The position numbers were made by a program, and so were the translations under genes. Shown piece by piece: positions 23,806-35,353 of a DNA stretch of 64,000 nucleotides. The notes under the pieces are model-generated. The model saw only the letters and a list, made by a program, of their open reading frames with translations, did no database searches and was not told the DNA's origin. Position 1 is the stretch's first letter, and every line of letters begins with the position of its first letter. Origin of the DNA: Brachynemurus nebulosus (taxonomy: Eukaryota > Arthropoda > Insecta > Neuroptera > Myrmeleontidae); contig JAPWDM010000012.1 of the NCBI GenBank assembly GCA_035578155.1, forward strand, positions 12,282,501 through 12,346,500. The letters run 5' to 3'.

Positions 23806-23878
23806 CGCCCGAGCAGGGACTTGAACCCTGGACCCTTGGATTAAAAGTCCAATGCTCTACCGACTGAGCTACCCGGGC
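23806..23878 (-). tRNA. tRNA-Lys (anticodon UUU), second copy
   Basis: Identical over all 73 nt to the gene at 13848-13920, with the same cloverleaf, A and B boxes and UUU anticodon. A T6 run on the minus strand at 23794-23799 is the Pol III terminator. The flanks differ from the first copy, so the identity is confined to the gene. Confidence 0.98.
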
Positions 23879-24547
23879 TTCATACTTCCATTCAAAAAAT
23901 TTGGATCATTCTATCCTTCAAATGAATAGACATCATTTAATATTACAAAAAAAGATCAATTTAAAAAAAAAATAAATAAATAAAATTCAATTACATTAAT
24001 TATCATATTTATTATAACAACATAATTTGTACATATTACAAATTTTTTAGATAAAATTCTCGTGTACACTACACTGATGTTATGACATTTGCATATATTC
24101 ACAGACAAGCAACATAAGCGATCCTATTTACATTGCACTAATATAAATGGAAAAGCTTTTCGAAATTGTTTTATTATACTGTGAAAATATGTTTGTAATC
24201 AATTTGAAAACGTCAACTCATATTAAAATTTAGTCGCTTAGGGTTCAAAATGTCATTAAAAATAAAAAAAAAACATGTAATGTAGAGAAAAATATACAAA
24301 AAATGTATCATTTAATGTATGACTCATCAAGATTGACTTTTTCAGCTTTTTTTATTTGAAAAATACAATTATTCTTTTGTATTTTAAGTACAATTTTACA
24401 TAAATTTTATCAAATCAGGATCTGTTCAAAATTCAATGATTCATTCAGAGTGACTTTTCTGAACAGTAATTGCCAAAATAGTAACAAAGACTGCTCGTTC
24501 TCTTCAATTTTGATATATACTTTTACTTTCGCTACCAAAATTAGAAA
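23879..24547. other. Unassigned A+T-rich DNA
   Basis: No gene or element supported. Confidence 0.4.
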
Positions 24548-25020
24548 TAGGGTTGACCGGGGTAGTTGTGAATGGATTTTCATGAGTTGAGATAAAAGCG
24601 TTGTTTTAAGTACACTGGTTTCTCGTTGTAAGTAACATCAAAATTAAAATAGAATCATATGACTTACTCTTTTTAAGTATATGTGAATTTTATTATCTAA
24701 AAAGAGTAAGATATATAATTCTATTTCAAGTTGCTTATAACGAGAAATCAGTGCATTTTTTATTTTATATATCACATTATGGTTGATTTATTTTTAATTC
24801 TACATTATTCAGGATGCACCACACAAATTTTGAACAAATTCGTATGAAAAACAAAAATCTTATAAGCTACTCACATTTCCCCGATGCGGTTTTGCAAATC
24901 TTATGAATTTCGGGGTAAAAGTGAATGCCTTCAGAAAAATTATTTAGAATGGATTACAAGAGAAGTGTGGTACGTCGGAGTAAAGCCCAGCTCAAATTCT
25001 TCACATTTACTCCACTTTCA
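24548..25020. repeat. Possible inverted-repeat element with GGGGTAGTTGTGAA-like ends
   Basis: GACCGGGGTAGTTGTGAA at 24554 is loosely mirrored by ttcacatttactcca at 25000-25014, and tcacatttccccg occurs at 24872. The short MITE 24613-24753 sits inside. Boundaries and class are uncertain. Confidence 0.35.
24613..24753. mobile_element. Palindromic MITE 'CACTGGTTTCTCG', copy 1
   Basis: An almost complete 141-bp hairpin: CACTGGTTTCTCGTTGTAAG at the left, complement of cttataacgagaaatcagtg at the right. The left flank is TA and the right CA (mutated TA). Copy 2 is 29705-29843, inverted. Confidence 0.85.
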
Positions 25021-25281
25021 AATTTTTCATCATCTTTAGCAGTCACAATTTCTCTTTGTTTAATGCAAGTTACGCATACCTCAAATTTCTACAAAAAATC
25101 AAGGTTAAAGAAAAATAACAAAAATTGTAGAAACAAATTTATTACAAGCTAAAAATGATATTTTGATGATATTTTGTCAATTTATCTTCCTTCTTTAAAG
25201 GCTAAGAAAATTGAGTGACCAAATGGCTAAGTAGTGTTGCAAAATTTCAAATTGTCAGAAGAAGTACACCATAAATAAGTA

Positions 25282-26211
25282 GGGTGAATGCAGGAGAGAT
25301 GCCGCACATTTTGAAAACTCTTGATAATTCTTAAAGTATGCATTTAATTGATTTGAAATTTGGTACACAATAAATGTAAACATTATTCTCTAAAATTATG
25401 TATAAATAATTTTAATTTTTGAATAATAAAGGATTCATAATTAACATTTTTATAGAGCCTGCAAAACGGCGTCTCTTCCACACCTATGAGAGAGATGCCG
25501 CACCAGAGAAGAAGACACGTTGCATAGTTTATATTAAAAATTTTGCATTTTACACACATCTTCATACATGATGCATGCCATATGTAACCATTTCTGGCAC
25601 TTTTACATCTTATCCAGTCAACTTTTTTTTTTGTTTCTGAGTACTTTTCAAAACATTGAATACACAGGTAATCATCATTATTTTTCGTTATCTTCACTAA
25701 TATGAGAGCTCTTCCTGATCCGTTAATGGATCTTTTATATTTACGTGGCATAATTTACAGTCCAAAAAAAAATTGCATAATTAAGGTATATAAGTCTATG
25801 TTTTTAACATGTAATATGATGCGGCATATATACCAACTTTAAATGCGGCATCTCTCCTTTTTGTTGGGATAGATGCCGCATGTTGCTATAGCAAGCATAG
25901 TGCGGAATTCCAACCTAAAATTTTATACAGTACTTTTAAAATATACCTAAATTAATAGCAAAACTCATTTTCATTAAAACAATGAAATATACATTCTTAA
26001 ATTCTAATGAATTAAATGCTTCATAAAATGTTATGTTAAAAAACTTACTTTTCAATAATAAAAAGTTGGATAATTACTAAACTGATGGACTAACCATAAA
26101 TTTTACCATACACAGCTTAAATAACTAACTTATTTTAAACATATTAGTAGCGCTATTCTATCAATCAACGAACTAGCTATGGCTACTGCGGCATCTCTCC
26201 CGCACTTACCC
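25282..26211 (-). mobile_element. Pogo-like element with GAGATGCCGC motifs, copy A
   Basis: TA at 25280-25281 and 26212-26213. TIRs GGGTGAATGCAGGAGAGATG and, at the right on the other strand, GGGTAAGTGCGGGAGAGATG. The motif ggagagatgccgc or its complement recurs near both ends and inside (25490, 25850). It carries a PHD-finger frame on the minus strand (25383-25751). TA targets plus a C-terminal zinc finger suit pogo/Tigger-type transposons. Three copies in the window, each about 930 bp. Confidence 0.85.
25383..25751 (-). pseudogene. Transposase C-terminal fragment with PHD-like zinc finger
   Basis: An open 122-codon frame beginning MPRKYKRSING. It carries C30-x2-C33, a YSE block, W46, C49, H59 and C62, the C4HC-style spacing (with a disturbed second knuckle) of the PHD-like finger found at the C-terminus of many insect pogo/Jerky-type transposases. 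The catalytic DDE and HTH parts are absent. Other copies (26991 plus, 61119 minus) contain the same region with frameshifts, but keep the second CxxC knuckle better. This is a domain remnant, not a host gene, although this frame is open. Confidence 0.6.
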
Positions 26212-26213
26212 TA

Positions 26214-26988
26214 TTATCTATTAGCATCAACCAATTTCGGACTTCGGTAATCCTCGAAACACGTACATACATAAATATTTAGATACAATAAATAACATTA
26301 CGAATCACAAAACAATTTTGATGTCTCTCTTTCTGCGTTCTCCAAACACGATAATTTCAAAACTTCAATTCCCGAAAATTACCCACGCTTCCACTGCTAC
26401 ACTCCCTTCAATTCCCGTACAGTACATTCCCGAGCCCGACACAAGGCCAAACCCCGTTCAACGAACACGATGATAACCATTCCGGCGCGTTTGTCCCTGC
26501 TACGTATGGTTGTTATTGTCACCGCCAGGGTGACTTATTAGCTGGCAATGACGAAGCAAAATTCACCAAACGTATCGCTGCGTATTCATACAATTTCGGT
26601 TTTTTTTTTAGAGGATTATTTTTATTTTGGGCAAACATACGGGTTGAAAGAGGGGGCGAAGGGCAGGGAGGGCACAGGCACGGGTTGTTCAGATGTCGCT
26701 TTTGTCGTGTTGTTGTGTTGTGTTGTTGTAATGAAATTCAATTCGATGAAATTCGATGAAATGTTACCGACAATAAATTGTAATGTGTTGGATGGGAAAT
26801 AGTAAAATTATTTTGTTTATGACGCACGTCATACTAATGACGTGGTCTTTAGGGAGCGTTCGTAAACTATACGTTGAAAACGTGTAGTTTACGAACTGGT
26901 TACGAACTCGTAAAAAACTTGTCGTTAGGGAGCGTTCGTAAACTATACGTTGCCTGGTCGGGGAGATATTCCATCAATAATCATGAAT
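26214..26988. other. GC-richer single-copy island and GTAAACTATACG repeats
   Basis: 26330-26760 is clearly richer in G+C and CpG than its surroundings (cattccggcgcgtttgtccc, cgaagggcagggagggca). The 84-codon frame at 26548-26802 has no known motif. At 26848-26960 gggagcgttcgtaaactat occurs twice and gtagtttacgaac inverted once, likely the end of a separate MITE. The island might be a promoter or untranslated exon of a gene, but nothing proves it. Confidence 0.35.
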
Positions 26989-26990
26989 TA

Positions 26991-27923
26991 GGGTAAATGC
27001 GGGAGAGATGCCGCGTCGGGAGAGATGCCGCAGTAGCCATAGTTCGTCCGTTGATTGATAGATAGCGCTATTAATGGATTATATGTTTAAAATAAGTTAC
27101 TTATTTAAGCTGTATATGGTAACATTTATGATTAATCCATCAGTTTAATAATTATCCAACTTTTTATTATTGAAAAGTATTTTTTTTTAATATAATATTT
27201 TATCAAGCATTTAATTCATTAGAATTTAAGAATGTATATTTCATTGTTTTAATGAAAATGAGTTTTGTTATTAATTTAGGTATATTTTAAAAGAACTGTA
27301 TAAAATTTTGGGTTAGAATTCCCCATTGCGCTTTCTATAGCAACATGCGGCATCTATCTCAACAAAAAGGAGAGATGCCGCATTTAAAGTTGGTATAGAT
27401 GCCGCATCATATTACATGTTAAAAATGTAGACTTATACACCTTAATTATGCAATTTTTTTTTGTGGACTGTAAATTATGCCTCGTAAATATAAAAGATCC
27501 ATTAATGGATCAGAAAGAGCTATCATATTAGTGAAGATAACGAAAATAATGATGATTGCCTGTGTATTGAATGTTTTGAAAAGTATTCAGAAACAAAAAA
27601 AAAGTTGACTGGTTAAGATGTATGAAGTGCCAAAAATGGTTACATATGGTATGCATCATGTATGGAGAAGTGTGTAAAATACAAAATTTTTAATATGAAC
27701 TATGCGGCGTCTCACCCATAGGTGTGGGAGAGACGCCGCTTTGCAGGCTATATAAAAATGTTAATTATGAATCCTTTATGACTCAAAATTTAAAATTATT
27801 TATAAATAATTTTAAAGAACAATGTTTATATTTCTTGTGTACCAAATTTCAAATCAATTAAATGCATACTTTAAGAATTATCAAATGTTTTCAATATGTG
27901 CGGCATCTCTCCCGCATTCACCC
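26991..27923 (+). mobile_element. Pogo-like element with GAGATGCCGC motifs, copy B (inverted)
   Basis: TA at 26989-26990 and 27924-27925. Same family as 25282, opposite orientation. The PHD-region frame starts ATGCCTCGTAAATATAAAAG at 27478 on the plus strand and is broken by frameshifts, but has the spaced CxxC pair and the W-x2-C-x2-C-x4-H knuckle across frames. Confidence 0.85.
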
Positions 27924-27925
27924 TA

Positions 27926-29045
27926 CTTATTTATGGTGTACTTCTTCTGACAATTTGAAATTTTACAACACTACTTAATCATTTGGTCACTCAATTTTCA
28001 CATTAAGAAGGTATTCTAGTCTAGAAATTCGAGAAAATCGATTTTTTATCTTTCATATTTTCGAGGAACATAGCGGTTTACCTACAGATTCATAATCTAT
28101 TTGATCTTTTCTCCAAATGAAAACTGCGGCCGCAATCGTGGGCACCAAATTTCACCGATTTTTAACGACACTTTTTTCAAAAAATTATAATAATTATAAA
28201 AAATAAATAAAAATAAATAAAAAGATATTTTTTATAGTATTAAATAGTGGTATTAATCGTGAAAAAAATTCATCCCCATTCCCCCATCCTATCTATCCGA
28301 AAACAAAAAATTGTGAAAATTGACTATTTACATCACACTGTGATGGTACCTTAACGATCCCGTGTAAACGAGGCCTTAATAACGTAATATCTAAATAAAA
28401 TACACTGACGTTAAAATTACCCATCGCAAAACGGAAAAAAACGAGAATCATTATGTATGATTTCTATCCCTGTTTTTCGAATTTTCATTTTCATATCATC
28501 ACAATATCGTTACCGCTCCCCCTCACTTACACTCCTACACATATGATCCACTTGAAATTTCCAATTGCAAAAAAGGGCCCACCCAACACTGAATGTAAGC
28601 AATACCTTTTACATGCTGTATGTATGTATATATTTGTTGTTGAAAATATTTTTTTGAGAATTTTTTTTTCCATTCATGAATCAAATGAATGCGAAAAATG
28701 CCACGTCATCGCCATAATCATCATTTGATTTCCATATCAATTTTTGGACAACCCTTGTGTATGTTCAAATGACAACGACAAATAATAATAATTGTATTCA
28801 TATACGTAATATCGTGTGTATGGAGTTTCAACAAAAGAGCTTGTGCTCACAGCGAGTGGAATGTTTTAATTGAAATAATTTGATGAAATCATTTTCAAAT
28901 ATTGTATTTGCCAGAGTTTTAAAACGCGCGCTGTTTAAAATAGCTCCATCATGCGGTAACATGGATTTCTCTACACTTGAGATTTGTAAGTGTATTATTC
29001 ACTTATTATTACGAGAGAAATTTATATTTTTCCGAATCAATTTAT
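27926..29045. other. Unassigned DNA
   Basis: No gene supported. 27926-27990 mirrors the sequence just outside copy A (25215-25280), so copies A and B share flanking DNA in inverted orientation. The 91-codon frame at 28453-28728 has no known motif. Confidence 0.45.
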
Positions 29046-29515
29046 GTTTATACTAGCCGTACCCGTGACGTTGTTCACGCGAAACGTTGAGTAGTTTCTT
29101 TTTCCAATTTGTAGTTTCTTGCAACACAAAATGCATTAAATTGTCTTCAAATTGACAATTGTGTATTTATTGTATTTTTCGGTACACAATTAGCAACATT
29201 TTTTTTTTTGATTTAAAATTCAGAAAAATTTCCAAACTACAAAATTTATTTACAATTTTTGTTACTATAGTTATGAAATTTTTTATGAAATATGTAAATT
29301 GGCGTATAATGTGTGTAGATGCTCAAAGTAGTTTTTCCATTTTCCTGTGGGAATGAGACATTTTCCCGGAATAAAATGTATCTTAGATGTTGACCCAGGT
29401 AATAAGTTATCATCACACCAAATTTCATTAAAATTCGTCCAGTAGTTTTTACGTGATGCGTGAGCAGACAGACAGGCAGACAGAGACAGATTTACAGTTT
29501 TATTATATGTATAGA
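29046..29515 (+). repeat. Retroposon-like insect repeat with (CAGA)n tail
   Basis: It starts TACTAGCCGTACCCGTGAC and ends ACCAAATTTCATTAAAATTC, gtccagtagtttttacgtga, gcagacagacaggcagacag, then a short A/T tail. This start and this end are very common in insect interspersed retroposons, but the internal part here has no readable frame. Probably a short non-autonomous copy. Confidence 0.6.
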
Positions 29516-29704
29516 TTAATGATAAAACTGTCAACCAGCAAGAACATGACAGAGTAACTCTAGTACTGTTTTTGGAATGACAGCAACAAAATTAGGCAAC
29601 AAAGAGTCTAGCCGTACAGGTAACCCCTGAAGAACACGGGTCTCGAAAAACACGAGTACCCTTCCCCCGAATTATACGGTTTCAATCAATACGATTTTTA
29701 AGTA

Positions 29705-29843
29705 CACTGATTTTTCGTTGTAAGCAACTTGAAATAGAATCATATATCTTACTCTTTTTAGATAATAAAATTCGCATATACATAAAAAGAGTAAGACATG
29801 ATTCTATTTCAATTTTGATGTTGCTTACAACGAGAAACCAGTG
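29705..29843. mobile_element. Palindromic MITE 'CACTGGTTTCTCG', copy 2
   Basis: TA on both sides (29703-29704, 29844-29845). 139 bp; ends CACTGATTTTTCGTTGTAAG and cttacaacgagaaaccagtg. The central tactctttttagataataaa block matches copy 1 in the other orientation. Confidence 0.88.
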
Positions 29844-29879
29844 TAATTCTTCTGAAAAAGAATAAAATACATATATTAT

Positions 29880-30450
29880 ACAGGGTGTCCCAAAACTACG
29901 GGGACCTAGAGCGACCACGTATTCTAGAGGTCAAGAAACGACGATTGGACCCATCTTACCTATGTGCCAAAATGTACCGTTTACGCGTGAGAGGAGTTCA
30001 AAGTTTACTTAAAAAATAAAACTTAACTGTACGTGAACCAATTTTAATGAAATTTTGTACCTGCGCATCTGCGAGAATGCCACTACTTTCACTAACCCAA
30101 GAAACCCAAACAAAATTGGAGAAGGGTTAAAACTACCCCCACCCCTAGATAAATTTGTTCAGAATTTTTTTAAGGATAATGATAGGGCTTTGAGATTTTT
30201 TTAAGATAAAGATTAATTAATTACCTTTATTTTTTGGCTTTTGTAAAAACCTCGTATTTCGCATAGTTTCGGAGGGAAAAATCTTTTATTCAAACACTGA
30301 TAACGGATATTGTTAGGAAGTAGTTTGGTTTTATTATAGAATTGTTTTGTGTTATTTTTGCTTCAGGGATTACTAAAGTAGCGGAAACATTGTGATCATT
30401 TTTGAAATATGAAAATTTTTTTCCTTCCAAAATCTGTGAATCTAATGAAC
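29880..30450. repeat. Repeat beginning CAGGGTGTCCCAAAAC
   Basis: ACAGGGTGTCCCAAAACTAC at 29880 resembles the outer end of a known style of insect repeats. What follows (gacctagagcgaccacgta, gaggtcaagaaacgacg) has no frame. The other end was not found. Confidence 0.4.
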
Positions 30451-30458
30451 CCTACACC

Positions 30459-30663
30459 CAGGGCCGATAAGAGGAAGGGGGTCAGGTGGACAATTGCTCG
30501 GGGACCTGAGTCTAATAAAAAGAGGGCCCGAAGCCTAGTATAGGGGCCCGGACAAAGTAAGAAAATGTTTCTTTTTTGCTCGTCAATTGTATTTTTAAAA
30601 AAAAAAAATGTTTGAAAATTTTTTATCGTGCCCAAGAGCCCGTCATTTGTCTCGCCGGTCCTG
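30459..30663. mobile_element. Short hAT-type MITE with CAGGGCCGA ends
   Basis: Left CAGGGCCGATAAGAGG, right on the other strand CAGGACCGGCGAGACAAATG. Target duplications CCTACACC / CCTATACC (7 of 8) at 30451-30458 and 30664-30671. GC-rich for the window; no coding. Confidence 0.75.
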
Positions 30664-30671
30664 CCTATACC

Positions 30672-31538
30672 ACGCCTTTGACGGAAACTTTTTTAAATTG
30701 TCCAATTTACCCGCTGAAACTAACTCCATTTCTGTGCTTTTCCAGTTTTTTCATGTTAAATAGTTCCAAAGGATATTGCCTACCACAGACAAACGGGACA
30801 CTTAAGATTATACTTTTTTTAAATTTCTGATAACAAATAGATTGATAAGAGACAGACATTCCATATAGGAATATCAAAGGTGTCTATTACTTCATTTAAA
30901 AATAGATTCAAGTACCTATACAAAAATACTTTACAGGTGGATGAACTTGAAAACAATACTGCAAAAACATCACTGAAATATATGAAGTATTTGAATAACT
31001 TTGATTTTTAAGTACCATTCATAGTATTTGATTAGTAGATAAGAAGTGGTTAATTTATTAATAATAATTCAGTGATTTCAGGAATATTTTCCATAATTTT
31101 TGTTGTTACTATGCTCCTGGCAGGTACCTAATGTTGAGGCTCTTGCGTGATTTATGGTGCCTGGCGTGATAGGGATTAAAAAATCTACCAAATCCCAACA
31201 AAAAACTATCGATTATTGTTGTAAAATTGGCTAATTGTGAAATTTTTGCTTTCGAACTTTCTTCCTTTATTTTATTTGAATTTCCTTTGGATTTTCGATT
31301 TTTTATTTTTTATTTTTTTTTTAATTTTAGGTTACACAAAGAAAGCTAATTTTAAAATTTAATACCCCGTCGCAACATTCTGCATAACAGCATATATTCC
31401 AATTCAAAAAATATAATTTTGAATTAGTAATAGAATAGATAATGATTCCAAAAAATTTGGATTGAAAAGTTAGAGGGGGATATATTAAATGCCAGTCTGA
31501 AGATCAATATTTTTATCAAACAGGGCTTAAAATTGGAC
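30672..31538. other. Unassigned DNA
   Basis: No gene or element supported. Confidence 0.4.
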
Positions 31539-31542
31539 TTAA

Positions 31543-32416
31543 GCAGAGGGTAAGGTTAATTCATACAAAAAAAGGCATGTTTTTGTTATTTTTTTGTGAC
31601 GACACAGTTAGAATCTCTTTATTAAAACCAGTGGTATATTAAAGTATAACATTCGAAGAATATTGTATAAAATTTTCATGAAGAAATATTAAAAAATACA
31701 GTAATGATAACAATTATTCGAACGTGTCTCGGAAAAAAGTAGAATTGCGGTGCCCCTAATAACTTGGTGCTAGATCATCCGAAATAAAAAAATTAAAGTT
31801 CATTCATTAGATAATAGTCTTCCTCAGGTAACGCTGGGAGGGTTTTTCGAAATTTCAATTTTTCACTTTTTTGAATTTTTCACTTTGACACTTAGAACGG
31901 AAAAACAGGATTTTTGTGAAAAAAACTTGGCTAATTTGTTATTGTAAAACAAAAATTATTAGCAAATTTGAAAAAAAACTCTCCAGCGTTACCTCGTAAA
32001 TTATGTACAGAAATAGTGTTCAAAATTTCAAATGGATCGGTGCTGTAGTTTTGAGGGGCACCGTCTTTGAAAACGTGAGCTGTGGGGAAAACGCTTTAAA
32101 GTTTTGAACACTTAAAAATTCTTGTATAAAACTGATATAGAATGCTTACTGCTAAACTAAATTTTGTACCCTACACTGACAAAATACACAGTACAGGTAT
32201 AAACACGTTAGTACTTCCATTGAAATGTCTATATTATAACTGAGAGAGAGAGGGAGAGAGATATAAAGAGCGAAACATCTGCGAGGTAACTACAAAAATG
32301 CTTATAACTTCGTCAATTTTGCTCCAATCAACTTGAAATTTTGAGACAATATTCTTGAGATATTATGCATTCAGTTAAAAAAAATGCAAAAAAAAAAATA
32401 TTTTAATACCTTAGCC
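31543..32416 (-). mobile_element. TTAA-flanked element 'GGGCGGGGTAAGG', copy B (inverted)
   Basis: TTAA at 31539-31542 and 32417-32420. Left end GCAGAGGGTAAGG, right end TACCTTAGCC, both somewhat decayed. Internal landmarks match copies A and C on the other strand, including the gagagagag tract near 32245. Confidence 0.85.
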
Positions 32417-32471
32417 TTAAGAGAAACATCAAATTCATTTTAAAAGACCTTATTAACTTAGGTACTTACAA

Positions 32472-32511
32472 TGCGGTCCCAATCCACCACATAAAAAAAC
32501 GTTTAGCTGTA
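32472..32511. repeat. Lone end of the CAGCTGAACT MITE family
   Basis: GCGGTCCCAATCCACCACAT then aaaaaaacgtttagctgta matches the right end of 989-1406, followed by TA. The rest of the element is missing. Confidence 0.6.
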
Positions 32512-32803
32512 CCAAAAAAAGAAATAACATAACCAAAAATCATTCCATAATCTTCAGAAACGGAGTAGGTAAAGTCGCTCCTAAGTCCTTCAGTAGTATC
32601 CCGTTGATCTTTATTACCTATAGGTAAACTTGCTCTCTAAATGATCAACAAAGGTGCGTCATCTCGACGGGAAGTTGCAGCATTTGTTTTCATGTGTATA
32701 CGTGGCAGTTCAAAAATATTGGAACCCTTTAAACAAAAAGTAAGGCTTATATATTTTTACAAATTTAGAATTATTTTTATCAAACAACTTTTCTTTAAAG
32801 AGT

Positions 32804-33010
32804 AGGTGGTGAGGTTAGTTAAGGTTAAGTTAGTTTAGTTATAGTTTTAACAATATATTTTGACTTCGATATAAAAACTAGGTGGTGAAGTTAGTTAAGA
32901 TTAGGTTAGGTTAGTTTAGTTAGTTTTGACAATATACTTCGACTTTGATATAAAAACTAGGTGGTGAAGTTAGATAAGGTTAGGTTAGTTTAGTTAGTTT
33001 TGACAATATA
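32804..33010. repeat. Three tandem units of about 77 bp
   Basis: Units begin aggtggtgaggttagt at 32804, aggtggtgaagttagt at 32880 and aggtggtgaagttaga at 32959, each ending in a gacttcgatataaaaact or atatactt block. They contain short TTAGGTTAGGTTAG runs that look like insect telomere repeats but are too short to mean much. Confidence 0.85.
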
Positions 33011-33095
33011 CTTTATATGTATTACTTATATCTAAATTAAATTATTATTCATAGTTGTGATGTTCATGGATTTTTGTAGAGAAGTGTATATATAC

Positions 33096-33521
33096 TAGTG
33101 ATGTCTGGCCGAGAAGCAGTTAATCGATGAATCGACTAAAATTGTTTTTCAGATAAAATTAGTCATTAGTCGAAAATATCGAGCACAGAGTAGTCGACTA
33201 ACCGACTAAATTTTTAGTCAAATTCATGGTAAGGTAACCTATGCAACTCTTTCAAAAGCGAAGCTTTTTTTCGAATTTAATTATGGAACTTGAATATTTT
33301 TCTTTTAAGAAAAAGATAGATATGAAATATCACAATATATTAATCACATAAAAGTGAAAAATTATATATATTTTTTAGTTTCCATTTTTTGAAGTCCAAT
33401 AAATAATACAAAAAAATTGTTAAATTAGTCGTTTTTAGTCATTTGAAAAAAAAATTAATCATTTTAATCGTTTAATCGTAGGTAAAATAGTCTAAATATA
33501 AACAAAATTAGTCGACTACCA
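33096..33521. mobile_element. Possible hAT-type MITE with GTCGACTAA motifs
   Basis: It starts TAGTGATGTCTGGCCG, a hAT-like left end. Motifs aatcgactaaa, agtcgactaaccgactaaa and tagtcgactac occur near both ends. An 8-bp ATATATAC sits on both sides (33088-33095, 33522-33529), but the right side is a local repeat of aatatatacc, so this may be chance. The right end does not mirror the left. Confidence 0.45.
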
Positions 33522-33529
33522 ATATATAC

Positions 33530-34437
33530 CAATATATACCAATATAATTTTCTGTTTTTAACTGCTTCAATAAAAAAAACACGTGTTAACCCCCTGCAGA
33601 GTTGGGAGCGAGTTTACATAGATCATTAAACGACCTGAGACCGAGATTACACTGTAAAAATGGTCAAGGGAGCGAGTTTACTTTCGTCCTTCAGAATATT
33701 CTACAATCCCAATCGATTTTCAAATATCTTAAAACAAATATGTACCTACATATATCTAAGAATATTTCTACCATTAAGAATTATTATAAATGATTTTAGT
33801 TACTTAAACACCGAAACTCGAAACTTGTATTTTGTCGATGAAATTTTCACATTTTCGTGAAAATTTCGTTACCTTAATTGTTTTCTCTAACAAATATTTA
33901 ATTTTAAAACGATCTAATAAATTATTTACACTTTAAAACTCACACAGGACCCCAACTTATGTATACATATATGTATACAACGTCGGTTTTAACTTTAATG
34001 GTTAATTTTGGACAAAGTGGTATAGTTGCGTAGATAAATGAATATCCGGATATTAAATTGACGTGTTTTGTGTGGAAGACACATTATTACCATTATTATT
34101 ATTATTATTAGTATGTGAGTGAGTGTTAGTATTAGCTATATACATAATATAAATGGATGTATGTCCTGTATTTACCCAAGTAGTAACGGGTTAAGACGAA
34201 GTAGAAGTATTGTTACTGTTCATAGTTTAAGGAACAACTATTTTCCTAGCTTCCTTAGATTAGTTTCCTATCCTGAGGATAAAGATTGGTCGTCAACAAA
34301 TATACTACCGGGTGCTCATTTATCTCATGTTGATAAATAGTGGAAAAGTTATGAAGAATAAGACTACAAAAAAAAAAAAATCGGCCAAAAGTGAACCGAT
34401 CTCGCACATATTTTTGGAATCCTTCAAGATGGTTCTT
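33530..34437. other. Unassigned DNA
   Basis: Short frames without motifs, and an (ATT)n tract near 34090-34111. Confidence 0.4.
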
Positions 34438-34441
34438 TTAA

Positions 34442-35349
34442 GGGCAGGGTAAGGTATTAAAATAATTTTTTTTGCATTTTTTTTATTTTTTTTTTAACTG
34501 AATGTATAATATCTCAAGAATATTGTCTCAAAATTTCAAGTTGATTGAAACAAAATTGACGAAGTTATAAGCATTTTTGTTGTTACCTGGCAGATGTTTC
34601 GCACTCTATCTCTCTCTCTCTCTCTCCCTCTCTCTCAGTTATATTATAGAAATTTCAATGGAAGTACTAACGTGTTTATATCTGTACTATATATTTTGTC
34701 AGTGTAGGGTACAAAATTTAGTTTAGCAGTAAGTATTCTATATCAGTTTTATACAAGAATTTTTAAGTGTTCAAAACTTCAAAGCGTTTTCCCCACAGCT
34801 CACGTTTTCAAAGTCGGGTGCCCCTCATAACTTTAAAACTACAGCACCCATTCATTTGAAATTTTGAACACTATTTCTGTACATAATTTACGAGGTAACG
34901 CTGGAGAGTTTTTTTAAATTTGTTAATAACTTTTATTTTACAATAACAAATTAGCTAATTTTTTTCGCAAAAATCGTGTTTTTCCGTTCTAGGTGAAAAA
35001 TTGTGACTTTTTCACTTTTCCAAAAAAGTGAAAAATTGAAATTTCGAAAACCCTTCCAGCTTTACCTGAGGAAAACTATTATCTAACGAATGAACTTTAA
35101 TTTTTTTTATTTCGGATGATCCAGCACCAAGTTATTAGGGGCACCACAATTCTACTTTTTTCCGAGACACGTTCGAATAATTGCTGCCATTACTGTATTT
35201 TTTAATATTTCTTCGTGAAAATTTTATACAATATTCTTCGAATGTTATGCTTTAATTTACCACTGGTTTTAATAAAGAGATTTTTACTGTGTCGTCACAA
35301 AAAAATAACAAAAACATGCCTTTTTTGTAAAATTAACCTTACCCTCTCC
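34442..35349 (+). mobile_element. TTAA-flanked element 'GGGCGGGGTAAGG', copy C
   Basis: TTAA at 34438-34441 and 35350-35353. Left GGGCAGGGTAAGG, right on the other strand GGAGAGGGTAAGG. The (CT)n tract near 34603-34637 is longer than in copies A and B. 908 bp, no frame of note. Confidence 0.87.
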
Positions 35350-35353
35350 TTAA

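Noticed and set aside
32880..33000. Interstitial telomere repeat (TTAGG)n
   Set aside because: Only two to three TTAGG units inside a 77-bp tandem repeat; ttaggttagg words are common in insect DNA (also 8150).
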